DNA of 64,000 nt from Acarospora socialis (lineage: Eukaryota; Ascomycota; Lecanoromycetes; Acarosporales; Acarosporaceae), in NCBI GenBank assembly GCA_025617375.2, contig JAMYGW020000008.1:868001-932000 (forward strand), read 5' to 3'. Below are positions 20,330-31,109 of this stretch, in pieces (position 1 is the stretch's first letter; each line of letters begins with the position of its first letter). The notes below the pieces were generated by a model that had not been told where the DNA came from, did not search any database, and worked only from the letters and a program-made list of their open reading frames with translations. The translations under genes and the position numbers were made by a program.

Positions 20330-22495
20330 ATGCCGAAGGCGGTAGCCAAACCCGTCTCATCTCCAGCATTGAGCTCAGATTCGAGCTTGTCATCAGCTCC
20401 GGAATCCGAAGACCTTGCCCTCGAAGATACGATCACATCTATAAGCATCGACCAGACTGGCGTAGTTGCGTCGGCCAAAGAGACTGCAGTAGCGATCTCT
20501 CGTCCAAAGAAACGACCCCGGGCGGAAGAGACCACAGAAGCAAAGGTCCCTCCGAAGCGAGCGAAACGTCTTACTGTGACCGCATCGAGCTACAAGGAGG
20601 CAGAAGAGGGAGAGGAGGAGACCGGAAACCATATCAGGACCTCCGAAGCGCCGCCCAAGAAACGTAGGCAGAGCACGAAAGCTGCTACGGCAAGCATCAA
20701 GTCCACAGCTGTCGAGACTGAAATCGAGGAGGACATCGACGTTGCATCCAAGGGAGCTGTGAAGAGAGTTCGGAGGAGGGCCAAGGTCGAAGTCCAAGCC
20801 GTTACTGAGGAAGACGCAGGTTCCAGTAGTCCGAAAAGGTCGCGCAAAAAAACGAAGGTATTGACCGCAACTAAAGAGGAAGAGCAAGCAGCTAGTCCTA
20901 CTACGCCCAAGAAGTCGAAAAAAGGAAAGAAGACCGTAACTGAGGAACAAGACGTCGCGGAGGGCGAGGTGGTGGATGAGACACCCAAGAAAGCGAAAAG
21001 GAAGAGGAAGACAAAAGAGGAGAAGGAAGCCGAAGCCATGCCTTTAGCGGCGCGCGCAACGGGTCTGAGTGTGTACCTGGGTGCGCATGTGAGCAGCGCG
21101 AAAGGTCTGTCTCCATTCCAGTCTGGCTTGCCCACAAAATACGAGCATGTAGGTAGTTCCAGACTGAAGCAATCCATCTCTACAGGAGTCCATAACGCAG
21201 TGACGAACTGCGTGCACATCGGGTATGCCAGCAGCATTCTCCATCCTGACATGTCTGTAGCTTACAAGTGCACAGTGGAAACGCCTTCGCACTCTTCCTG
21301 AAATCGCAGCGGAAGTGGGAGAACCCGCCACTGCAGGAAGAACACAAATCGCTCTTCAGAGCAGCCTGCGGAGAGCACGGATACGATGCCGCGAGGTTTG
21401 ATCTCCTTCAAGTTACGAGACGAGGGTTGCCTGCCGGCTGATACACGCATCAAGTCACGTCCTCCCTCACGGCTCCTATCTCGTGAATCTCGCCCACGAA
21501 GACCCCGAGAAAGCGAAACAATCCTACGACGCCTTCCTCGATGACCTCCACCGGTGCGAAGCCTTGGGTATCAAGCTGTACAACTTCCAGTAAGCTTCCC
21601 TCCCCCACCGCCGCTCGCTATCAATCCCCGTCCACGTGCACCACCACCTACCCGTCAGACCCCACTAACCCCTCCCCCCCCTCCCAGCCCAGGCAACACT
21701 GGCCCCTCCCTCCGCCCCTCCGCCATCGCCCGCATCGCCAGCGCCCTCAACCGCGCGCACGCCAGCACTTCCACCGTCACCCCCGTCCTCGAAAACATGG
21801 CAGGCGCCGGCAACGTCATCGGCAGCCGCTTCGAAGACCTACGCGACATTATCGCCCTCGTGCACGACCAAACCCGCATCGGCGTCTGCCTCGACACCTG
21901 CCACGCGCTGGCCGCCGGCTACGACCTGCGGACCCCCTCCGCCTTCGCCGCCACGCTCGCGGAATTCGACCGCGTCGTCGGGATCAAGTACCTACGTGCG
22001 CTGCATTTGAACGACAGTAAAGCGCCGCTGGGCAGTCGGCGCGACTTGCATCAGAATATCGGACTGGGGTTTCTGGGATTGAGGGCGTTTCATAACGTGG
22101 TGAATGAGAGGCGGTTTGAGGGGTTGCCGATGGTGTTGGAGACGCCGATTGAGGTGCGGGATGCGGAGGGGAAGGTGCATGAGGATCGGGGCGTGTGGGC
22201 GCGGGAGATTAAGTTGTTGGAGGGGTTGGTCGGGGTCGATGCGGAGGGGGAGGAGTTTGGGAGGTTGGAGAGGGAGTTGAGTGAGAGGGGGAGGGAGGAG
22301 AGGGAGAAGTTCCTGGAGGGGTTGGAGAGGAGGGAGGAAGTGAAGAGGAGGAAGGAAGAGAGGATGAGGGAGCGGGCGGAAGGGAAGGGGAGGGGCAAGG
22401 GAGGGAAGAAGACGAAAGCGAAGATGGAGACTAAGGGGAAGGAGAGTGATGAGAGCGTAGGGAGCGAGAGTGGAGTCGACAGCGGGAGTGAGTAG
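20330..22495 (+). CDS. APN1: AP endonuclease APN1 (endonuclease IV family) with long charged tails
   Basis: Base-excision-repair nuclease that cuts 5' of abasic sites. Exons are 20330-21104, 21186-21222, 21276-21395, 21455-21589 and 21688-22495; the introns are 81, 53, 59 and 98 bp. The product is 624 residues. The first 240 or so residues are Lys/Arg/Glu-rich with PKKRKx-like runs, probably nuclear-targeting and disordered. The TIM-barrel core starts at [11 protein letters not shown]; splicing restores [20 protein letters not shown]. Metal-ligand segments are present: [57 protein letters not shown] and LETP. A Glu/Arg/Lys-rich C-terminal extension of about 90 residues follows. The second exon is only 37 bp, but the frame and conserved residues support it. 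Confidence 0.95.
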
Positions 22496-22663
22496 CCCTT
22501 CCGAGGAAAGTATCTACACTAGTAACATCTTGCAAAGTGTAACATACCAAGTACCATATATACGCATGAACCTTATATCCACATCCCCACTCCTCCTAGC
22601 CAATACCAACATATCCTACCATACCCATCCGAACCAAAGCGATCCTTGAAATCAGAGCTTACG

Positions 22664-22740
22664 AGTCGGTGGACATAGGTATCCGCAGTTGGGCGCATGG
22701 GTCTTCGCGTATCTCCTGCGGGGACTTATGTCCACCGACT
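22664..22740. repeat. Hairpin between converging APN1 and GH15 genes
   Basis: AGTCGGTGGACATA (22664-22677) is the exact reverse complement of 22727-22740. Further in, CCGCAG (22683-22688) pairs with CTGCGG (22716-22721), leaving a 27-nt loop. It lies 168 bp after the APN1 stop and 42 bp after the GH15 stop, so either transcript could carry it in its 3' UTR. Confidence 0.7.
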
Positions 22741-22782
22741 TCGTACCTAACAACCCACCAAAATCCACCACCGGCAGCTTTT

Positions 22783-25044
22783 CTACGAAGTCCGATCAAG
22801 ATTGAAAGCTGCACTGATCAGAGCCAAATGACTGAAGGCCTGTGGCGTATTCCCGAGCTGCTCGCCCGACCGGGCGATTTCCTCCGAGAACATGCCCAGA
22901 TGGTTGCCGAAGGCGAGCATGTTTTCGAAGATGGCCGTTGCTCTTTGGAGGTATTCCTTTTCGTATTTGCCGGCCTGTTGCGGAGCGTTAGGTGAAATCT
23001 AGCTAGCCTTGGGAAGGGTATGTGGAGGGAGCCGGGAGTGGCAAAGAGTGGTTCGGGCCCGAGTGGGTTGTTAGACTTACGCGAGTGAGGGCTTCGACGA
23101 GCCAGAATGTGCACATGCTGAAGCTGCCTTCTCGGCCACCGACGCCTGCTGAGATCAGCGTTTGAATTGACAAATAGTTATGTGGAGTGTTGGGAAGGCC
23201 TACCGTCATTGCTGTCGGCGGTATTGTACCGATAGACTAGGTCTGTGCTGGTCAGACCTCCCCGCTCCGGTGCTTTCAAGATCTGTTTCAGCGTGCCAAG
23301 GAACCTGGGATCGTTGGGCGCAATGAAGAAGACCAGCGGGGCTATGAGCACGGCGGCATCCAGAACGTTCGTGTGTTCATAACTCTGGATGAAGCTGTTC
23401 AGTTGCTTGTTGAACCCTTTCTCCATGATATCCTCGTAGATTTGATCTCTGATGGCAAGCCACCGATTTCGATTGGGGCATGGGAGGCAGCGTTTCTCGG
23501 CGAGACGAATTGCCCGGTCGAAAGCTACCCACAGCATAATCTTCGAGTATACGAAGTTTTGCTTATCACCGCGGACTTCCCAGATCGACATGTCTTTCTC
23601 CTGCCAAATGCCACAAACGTAGTCGGTCGTCTCGCGGATCGCAACCCATTGGTCGTACGATATTGGCTTGCCATATTTGTTGTAGAGATAGAATCCGTCC
23701 ATCAGCTCACCGTAAATGTCGAGCTGCACGTGAGGGGCGGCACCGTTGCCTATCCGGACAGGCTTGCTGCCTCGGTAACCATCCAAATGCGTCAACTCAA
23801 TTTCCTCCAGATCGCTATCCTCGCGAATGCCGAACATGATCGGCATTGCTCCCTCTTTCGTCCGCGAGTGTTGAATGCGTTCGGTGACATAGTTGACATA
23901 CGCCTCCGCTTCTTCGGTGAACCCCATTCGGAGAAGCACATATATCGTAAACGAGGAATCTCGAATCCATGAGTATCGATAATCCCAATTACGGCTACCG
24001 CCAAAGTCTTCCGGCAAGGAAAATGTCGGCGCTGCAATAATGGCCCCCGTAGGCTCGTACGTTAGGAGTTTGAGGATCATGAGACTCCTTTCAACAACCT
24101 CCCTAAAGCGGCCTTTGTAGTTGCATTGTCGTAACCATTTGGACCAGTACGCCAACGTATCTTGTTGGAGACTAAGAATCAGGTCTTTGGTCGGGTGCTC
24201 CAGGTGGATGTCGGATAAATCTCGAAGAATGAAGGACACTCCCACCCCTTCCATCATGTGAATGGTCGCTGTAACGTCATCGCCAAGGGCCGACTGGCCT
24301 GCGCGAAGCTGAAAGTTGGACAGTTCCTTCCTACAGGTCTGATCATCATGGGAGCTAGTGTCATAGTTGATGATAACGTCCAGTTGCAGACTCAAGCTGG
24401 CACTTTTGAACACCACTGTGTGACGATCTTCCGTGCCATCTATGCTTCCATCGGCAAACTCGTGGGGCTGGTCCCGGGAATTGAAGATTTGAGTGGTATG
24501 TCGATCTCTGGCATAGTTGAAGGCTGGAAACAGTTCCATATCCAAGTCCGCTTCCCCTCTCCGGCATTCCAAACGTCGCACGAGCCAATTTCTAATCTTA
24601 GTGACATGTAGTGTGCGAGATCTGGGAAAGAAATCAGTCAGATCGACGGCGCCTTCCTCGTGTGTCCAGCGAGTCTGAAGGACGTTGCTGCACGGCAGGT
24701 ATTGCTGCTTGGTGGTTATGTGATGACCATTGGAGATTGGGCGGATGGTGAAGTGACCACCCTTGTCCTTGTCAAGCATCCGACAGAAGACCGAAGGGCT
24801 ATCGAACTCTGGCCTTTGAGGAGATCAGTCATATTTTCCCATCAGATACCGGAACCATCACCCTGATCAGCGATGTCTTGACTGCTGTAACCGGAGCAGT
24901 CTTGTTTCGCATGATGGTTAGGCAACCTTACCAGCACATGTAATCTAAACCACCATCGGTACCAACCAGGGCACAAGTACGCATATTCCCTATCAGCCCA
25001 TATTTCTCGATGGGGAGGTATCCAGTAGGGTTACGAGCACCCAT
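22783..25044 (-). CDS. GH15 family glycosidase (bacterial-type glucoamylase/trehalase-like)
   Basis: Exons are 24932-25044, 23204-24813, 23081-23145 and 22783-22974; the introns are 118, 58 and 106 bp. The product is 659 residues. The N-terminus reads [20 protein letters not shown], and splicing gives [16 protein letters not shown], the standard start of bacterial-type GH15 proteins. The (alpha/alpha)6 barrel motif [15 protein letters not shown] lies near residues 313-327. [17 protein letters not shown] and the spliced [20 protein letters not shown] are further family segments. There is no signal peptide and no starch-binding domain, unlike secreted fungal glucoamylases, so it probably acts inside the cell. 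Characterised bacterial relatives include trehalases; the substrate here is not determined. Confidence 0.9.
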
Positions 25045-25917
25045 TGTGATACCTGAGATCGGGATGTTCACTCAAAGTACTGATGTATCCAGGCTGATCC
25101 TGGTCGCAGGAACAGGCGAAGGGAAGTTTTTCTCCTTTTAAGTCTTATTTATCTCACACGAGGAAGAAGCCTAGATATGATGGATAAGTTCAGATACCAA
25201 AAAGACAAAATGCAGTACGATGGTGAACGAGGTGTGACGAGATCTGCCTCAGCTGTAGTTACAAGGCCAACAACAGCATCCAAGACTCCTCCGCAAAGTG
25301 TCAGGTTTGAAAGCGATTCAAAACGTCAAGATTCAGGAATACAAGGCTTTAAATAAGCAATTGGACTCATGGGAGGTCTGTATCGATAGCTAACTCCGTG
25401 GCCAATCATGGGCTAATCCCGAGAGCTACCCTGGCTCTTTCCGTGACCTTACTAAGGCTTACTCATACCTTCAACACCCACCTTACCTTATCAGATTCAA
25501 TTGTGTCTCGGACGGGTACTCTACTTATTCGTACTGCTTGCCCAGTTATTCAACCAACGAGCAATCTAGGTCAGCCCAGGAACTTCAATTGACACATCAG
25601 CAAGCACGTATAACGAGTAGTCATCCTCGACTTCCATGAATATTACGCCAGAAAGACAACACCACCAAACCACGCTGCTGGTACCAACCTGGGACTATAG
25701 GGAATAGGTATTTTCTGAATAGCTATGCTTCTCACATTGCGCCAAAGGTCAGAAATGCCGCCCCTGGTGTTGAGCCTTAGAAACATCGACTTGGAGGGGT
25801 ACGAAAAGACCGCGATCCATAGAAAAGCCGGCGATGAAGGCCACTGGCATCTCACTCATCATCGGAGAGGATGGATTGTCATCTGTGTTAGAGGAGCAGC
25901 ACCTTGATAGGTAAATA
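25045..25917. other. Intergenic, no gene seen
   Basis: This 873-bp spacer holds the upstream region of the GH15 gene and the 3' flank of ZIM17. Frames are short and unrecognised. Lysine-rich A/G sequence around 25185-25350 is only low complexity. Confidence 0.5.
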
Positions 25918-26586
25918 CTACAATATATTATCGTCATTTATTTCGTCTTTCCTTCGTTCCGACGCGGTTCCATCGTCCCAGAACTCAACATCCCCATCCG
26001 CGCCGAGGGTCCCCTTTTTCACCAGCTCTCCCCTATCCCGCATCAAGTCTTCTATAGTCGTCGACTGATCCCGGAAAATCTACATTGACCTCATCAGACC
26101 TGGTACGTATTGATGCGCTCTTATCTAAACCGGAAGAGTGCTGCCCGTAACCCCGAATACGTTCGGCGGTGAGAAGCCACGACGCACCTTCAAATGATCA
26201 CTGATGATATGTCTGTTCTTGCAACTCGGACATGTTATGAGGACCGAGCCCTTGTGATAACCTTGCTTAGAGATTCTATGCGCCGATCGGTGTTTACATG
26301 GCTTGCAGGTGAAGGTGAGTTCGTAGGCTGGCTCTTGCTCGGCGCGCGTTGAGGGACGAGCGCGAGGCGTCCGTCGAGGTTTGAGCGGCGGAGATGGTGT
26401 ACTATTCCAGCGCTTAAGGAGTGGTGTGAGAGGTTTGCAGGAGGAGAAGCGTGGGAGACAAGTCAAAGGTGTAGGTGGCGCGCGCTGATGTATGCAGCGT
26501 TGTTTTGTGGAGGGGAGCGTCCATGCTTGAGATACAGGTTTGGATCGTTTTGCGAGCAGATTGAGACATGTTCGTGAGGTCTGCAT
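25918..26586 (-). CDS. ZIM17: Mitochondrial DNL zinc-finger protein Zim17/Hep1
   Basis: Co-chaperone that keeps mitochondrial Hsp70 soluble in the matrix. Exon 1 (26188-26586) starts at [11 protein letters not shown] with a basic, Ser/Arg-rich presequence of about 65 residues. The DNL zinc finger follows: [19 protein letters not shown] and [17 protein letters not shown], giving two CxxC pairs. A 108-bp intron (26080-26187) splits the domain. Exon 2 (25918-26079) continues [31 protein letters not shown], the typical C-terminal ending. The product is 186 residues. Without the splice the frame would end in an unrelated tail, which supports the intron. The start is divergent from CUL3. Confidence 0.93.
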
Positions 26587-27076
26587 AGTAACCAACTGAA
26601 AGGCTTGAAGCAGAATGAGAAAAGCGATATCTTGAGGAGCGTTGCGGACTCAACCAAATAGTCTAGGGTTCTCGAAAGCGAGAGCGTTGTTGAAGCGTCA
26701 TATTTAAGTTTTCGGTCAAACGTTCTTCCTCAGCCTTGTTTCGCCGCGAACCTTCACTCATCGTCTCAGGAACACACCAATAAACAGACGATAGCGACTC
26801 GTCTCGTGTTGAGTTAGACGTACTTGATTTATATCAGCTGTAAAAGACTGTTTGATCTCTGCGCCTTATCTCGCACCACCTGTGGCTACTCTTCGACTTG
26901 CGAACCTCTTCAAAAACCAGAACATAAGCGTCCGGTTGCATTGCGTCCGAGCTTCTCTGCTGCCTTGGGGTCGTCTATAGCCCGGTCCAGCAACACCACA
27001 ACAATTTCCACTCAACGATCACCACATAACTGTCACGCGGCGCCAAATTGGGCACGTCCAAGTCTCTGATGTCAAA
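26587..27076. promoter_or_regulatory. Shared divergent promoter region of ZIM17 and CUL3
   Basis: This 490-bp spacer separates the start codons of two divergent housekeeping genes. It must contain both promoters. No TATA box is obvious and no other gene is seen. Confidence 0.5.
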
Positions 27077-29932
27077 ATGCTGGGGGGAAGAGGGAGAGGC
27101 AAAATCAGGCCTCCAAGACGAGTAAGTCTTCCAGAGAGGTGAAATTGTGGAGTCCTGCTAGGTTGGGCATTCTCCTGTCATATGCCCAAGCAGTGTCGTT
27201 TGCATTCTCTATGCGATTATTGAACGGCGTCATTCACGAGCGCGCATCCTCGTCGTTCTCCTTGAATCCTTCACATCATAATCACCCTGAGCTATCGACA
27301 GCCACACTGCCCTTAAGATGGTGGCTAATCAGGTGTTTTTCATCTCAAAGGGCCTTGCCACTCAAGGCGATGCAGTCGATTTTGAGGCCATATGGGCAGA
27401 ACTCTCCTCCTCACTCCGCGAGATTCATACCAAGAACGCCTCGAAGCTCTCCTTCGAAGAGCTTTACCGTAACGCTTACAAGCTGGTCCTGAAGAAGAAA
27501 GGGGAAACGCTCTATGAGCGCGTAAAGTTATTCGAACAGGAATGGTTAGGTCACGAGGTTCGGGCACGGATCAATGGAGTCACTTCTTCGACGTTATTGG
27601 TTGGGGCTGGCGGGGCAACGGGAAATACAACGGTGAACGAGAAACGAGTAGCTGGTGAGAGGTTCTTGAGGGGTCTGAAGCAAGCATGGGAAGATCACAA
27701 CTTATGTATGAATATGACGACTGACGTCTTAATGTACATGGTAAGCCGAAGGATCATTCCACCCTGGAAGGAACGGGACATTTGGCGAATATTCTCTAAT
27801 TCACACTACGTCAATCGTATAGGACCGAGTCTATTGCTCAGATCATCGTCGACCGTCGATATTCACAGCATCAATGGGCCTCTTCCGGGATCAGATCCTA
27901 CGATCACCAGTATTATCGCAAGAACATTATACGATTGCTAGGATTCTGAACTTTGTGATACTCGATCAGATACAGATGGAGCGAGAGGGCGACATCATTG
28001 ACAAGAATCTTATTCGATCATGCGTCTACATGTTGGAAGGCCTTTATGAGAACGAAGAAGAAGACGAGTGTACGAAGCTTTATCTTACCTCGTTCGAGCC
28101 GGAATTCCTACGGGTGAGCCGTGACTTCTATCAAACCGAGGCACGAATACTTCTTAGAGACTCGGATGCAGGCACATTCTGCAGGCACACGCGAAAGCGA
28201 GTGAATGAGGAGCAGGATAGGTGCCGGTCGACTTTGTCACCGCTGACGGCCCCGAAGATCAAGGCAGTCATAGAAGATGAGTTGGTTCGCAAACATATTC
28301 GAGAAGTGATCGAACTGGAGGGAAGCGGTGTGAAGTACATGCTCGATAATGACCGACTTGGCGAACTGGAAATGGTGTACGAGCTTATTTCACGGGTAGA
28401 TCCGAAGAAGGAAGAGTTAAAGAAAGCGCTACAGAAGCGTGTAGTAGAGCTAGGAGGCGAAGTCAACGACGCCGCTATAGCATCATCACAGCCGCAAACC
28501 GGAAAGCCAGCCAAGGCAGAAAATGATAAGCAGGACGGGGACGGGAAACCACTAGCGGAGAAGCCGGTGAACCAACAGACCGCTGCCGCTATCAAGTGGG
28601 TAGATGACGTGCTGCAGTTGAAGGATAAATATGATGAGATCTGGAGGAGAGCATTTTCGTCCGACCAGGGTTTACAGACAGCACTCACACGAAGTTTCTC
28701 CGACTTTATCAACGCCTTCATACGGAGCTCAGAATACCTCTCTCTGTTCTTTGACGAGAACATGAAGAAAGGCATCAAAGGCAAGACCGAGAACGAGGTC
28801 GATATTATCCTAGATAAGGGTGTGACTTTACTCCGATATATCCAAGACAAGGATATGTTCGAACGATACTATAAGAAGCATCTTTCTCGTCGATTACTTA
28901 TGAAGCGATCTGTCAGCATGGACGTCGAGCGACAAATGATCTCCAAGATGAAGATGGAGGTTGGGAACACCTTCACCCAGAGAATTGAGGCTATGTTCAA
29001 AGACATGACAGTGTCCGACGACTTGAGTTCAAGCTACAAGGATCACGTGGCTAAACTCGGTGACCCTGATCCCAAGAGGGCGGAGCTGGATGTTCATGTC
29101 CTGACGAGTACAATGTGGCCAATGGAAGCAATGGCTGCATCCTACAAGGACGGGGAAGCGAAGGCGACATGCATTTTCCCACCACAAATCGAGCGGATCA
29201 AGCTCGGCTTCGAGAAGTTCTACCTAGACAAGCACAGCGGCAGACAACTAACGTGGCAAGCGAACATGGGCACTGCCGATATCCGCGCCTACTTTGCAGA
29301 GTCCAAAGGGAAGATCAAGACACGGGAGCTGAACGTCTCCACGTACGCAATGGTGATCTTAATACTTTTCAACGACCTCCCCCCCGGTCAATCTCTCAAT
29401 TTCGAGGAGATCCAAGGCAAAACCAACATCCCTACCAACGAACTCATTCGTAACCTCCAGTCCTTAGCCGTCGCACCCAAAACTCGAGTCTTGATAAAAG
29501 AGCCGATGAGCAAGGACATCAAACCAACGGACAAGTTCCTCTTCAACGAGGCCTTCTACAGCAACTTCACCAAGATCAAAATCGGCGTCGTCACCTCCGG
29601 CAACCGGATCGAAGCCGACGACGAACGGAAAGAAACCGAGAAGAAAAATAACGATACTAGAGGCGGCATTATTGAGGCGGCCGTCGTACGGATCATGAAG
29701 TATTTCCCCCTGATCCCTTCCTTTCCTTTCTGGGATGAAACACTAACACCTCACCAGGCAACGCAAAGAACTCTCCCATCAACAACTCCTCACCGAAGTC
29801 ATCACCCAACTCACCTCACGCTTCCTCCCAGACGTCAACATGGTCAAGAAGCGGATCGAGAGCCTGATCGAGCGCGAGTACCTGGAGCGGCTGGAGGATG
29901 TCGACCGGCCTGCTTACCGATATCTGGCGTGA
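27077..29932 (+). CDS. CUL3: Cullin-3 scaffold of BTB-type ubiquitin ligases
   Basis: Scaffold of CRL3 E3 ligases, binding BTB adaptors at its N-terminus and Rbx1 at its C-terminus. Exons are 27077-27121, 27351-27740, 27823-29699 and 29758-29932; the introns are 229, 82 and 58 bp. The product is 828 residues. The short first exon encodes MLGGRGRGKIRPPRR, the usual Cul3 N-terminus, followed by FEAIWAELSSSLREIHTKNA. The cullin homology region has FERYYKKHLSRRLL, MWPMEAMAASY, FYLDKHSGRQLTW and FLFNEAFYSNFTKIKI. The winged-helix end contains AAVVRIMKQRKELSHQQL, where Lys771 is the expected Nedd8 site. The last intron splits this Lys codon (AA|G). The C-terminus RPAYRYLA is canonical. Confidence 0.95.
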
Positions 29933-30548
29933 TCGGAGCGACGTTAGATGCGTCGCATGATATTCATGACCTCGAGGGTTCGTACTTGGCTTGGCTTGGC
30001 TCGGCTCGGCTCGTTATAGCGTTTTACTTGGCAGCGCAGCGGGGTGCATTGGGCTTGGCGCTGGCTGCTTGGGAGTTCTGGGCCTTTTGGGGTGGTCGTG
30101 CTACGTCTGGGGTGGTATTGTACGCCCGGGTGCCTCATACATAGGAGGAGTGAAGAATATGAATATGGATACGAATATGGGCATGGTAGCCCTGTTGACG
30201 GTGCTTGTATCTGATGCATATGACAAGGGCTGATGACGAATGTCAGACGTGTCGAACTCACCCGCTGCTGTCCAGTGTCGCTGTAAGTAAGCTGGAATGA
30301 CCATTGCGGGTCTATTGCATAGGAATATAGCAACCCGGTATGTGAGGTTTTTTAATGGTTCCAGCATATGTAATTCATTCGCTTGCCTTAACCCTTCTAT
30401 ATACTCTATAGTTGCCACGTAACTTCCCTAGCCTGCAAACTTGACCCCAAACTCCCAGCCCAGGCAGGATAACAGTGTTGCTCCACACCCCCACCACCGG
30501 TCCCCCCGCCTCTATCCCATACGAACCGGCCTGAACGACAGCCCCTCA
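29933..30548. other. Convergent intergenic region
   Basis: This is 616 bp between the ends of CUL3 and a minus-strand secreted-protein gene. A pentanucleotide array lies near its left end. No gene is seen. Confidence 0.5.
29985..30013 (+). repeat. Pentanucleotide tandem repeat (CTTGG/CTCGG)n
   Basis: About six consecutive units of CTTGG changing to CTCGG lie 53 bp after the CUL3 stop. This is a simple microsatellite, probably in the 3' UTR. Confidence 0.8.
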
Positions 30549-31109
30549 TCAGCTCGACGAGCGCGCCATACCCGAAGGGGGTGGTTTGTTCAAATCGACC
30601 AAGAAATGGAGATAGCGCTGGTTGCCAAAGACGTCGACCTGGATCTTGCGGTGGGTGCCGACGAACGCGGTCCCGCCCACCTTCTCCTCCGGCGGCCGCT
30701 GCTGCACGCACTCACGGACGATGGCGAGGGCCTCGCGGCCGATGCGGTTCCAGCTCGACGAGTCCTCGTCGCCGATGACGCCCATGTTGGCCATGGTGAC
30801 GCCGATCATGCAGGTGCCGTGGGCGAAGTGGCGAGGCAGCCGAAACTGCGTCGCCGGGTCCGCGTGCAGGCTGAAGGTGCCGACCTGGTCGGTCGGGTTG
30901 GCCATGGCGCCGCCCAAGAGTTGGGTCGTGGGCAGGTCGTTGACGGCGAGGATGCAGTCGAGGTTACTGAGGGGTGCGACCAGGTGGCGGGGTATTTCGT
31001 GGCATTTGGGGGTGGGTTCGTGGAGGGGAGAGGAGGGGGTGGTGGGCATGGCGGGGAGGGAAGGGAGGGCGGTGAGCCAGAGGGTGAGGATCGTGGTGAG
31101 GAGGAGCAT
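30549..31109 (-). CDS. Small secreted protein with four cysteines, function unknown
   Basis: Intronless frame of 186 residues. It begins with a strong signal peptide (MLLLTTILTLWLTALPSLPA). After processing, four cysteines remain (KCHEI, LDCIL, GTCMIG, RECVQ), enough for two disulfides. Segments such as RFAHG-like HFAHGTCMIGVTMAN and SSSWNRIGREALAIVREC look like a folded domain rather than low complexity. The gene is GC-rich with good codon bias for third-position G/C. I do not recognise the family with certainty. Many ascomycetes encode similar small secreted proteins. Transcription converges on CUL3. Confidence 0.7.
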   Translation of the reverse strand: MLLLTTILTLWLTALPSLPAMPTTPSSPLHEPTPKCHEIPRHLVAPLSNLDCILAVNDLPTTQLLGGAMANPTDQVGTFSLHADPATQFRLPRHFAHGTCMIGVTMANMGVIGDEDSSSWNRIGREALAIVRECVQQRPPEEKVGGTAFVGTHRKIQVDVFGNQRYLHFLVDLNKPPPSGMARSSS

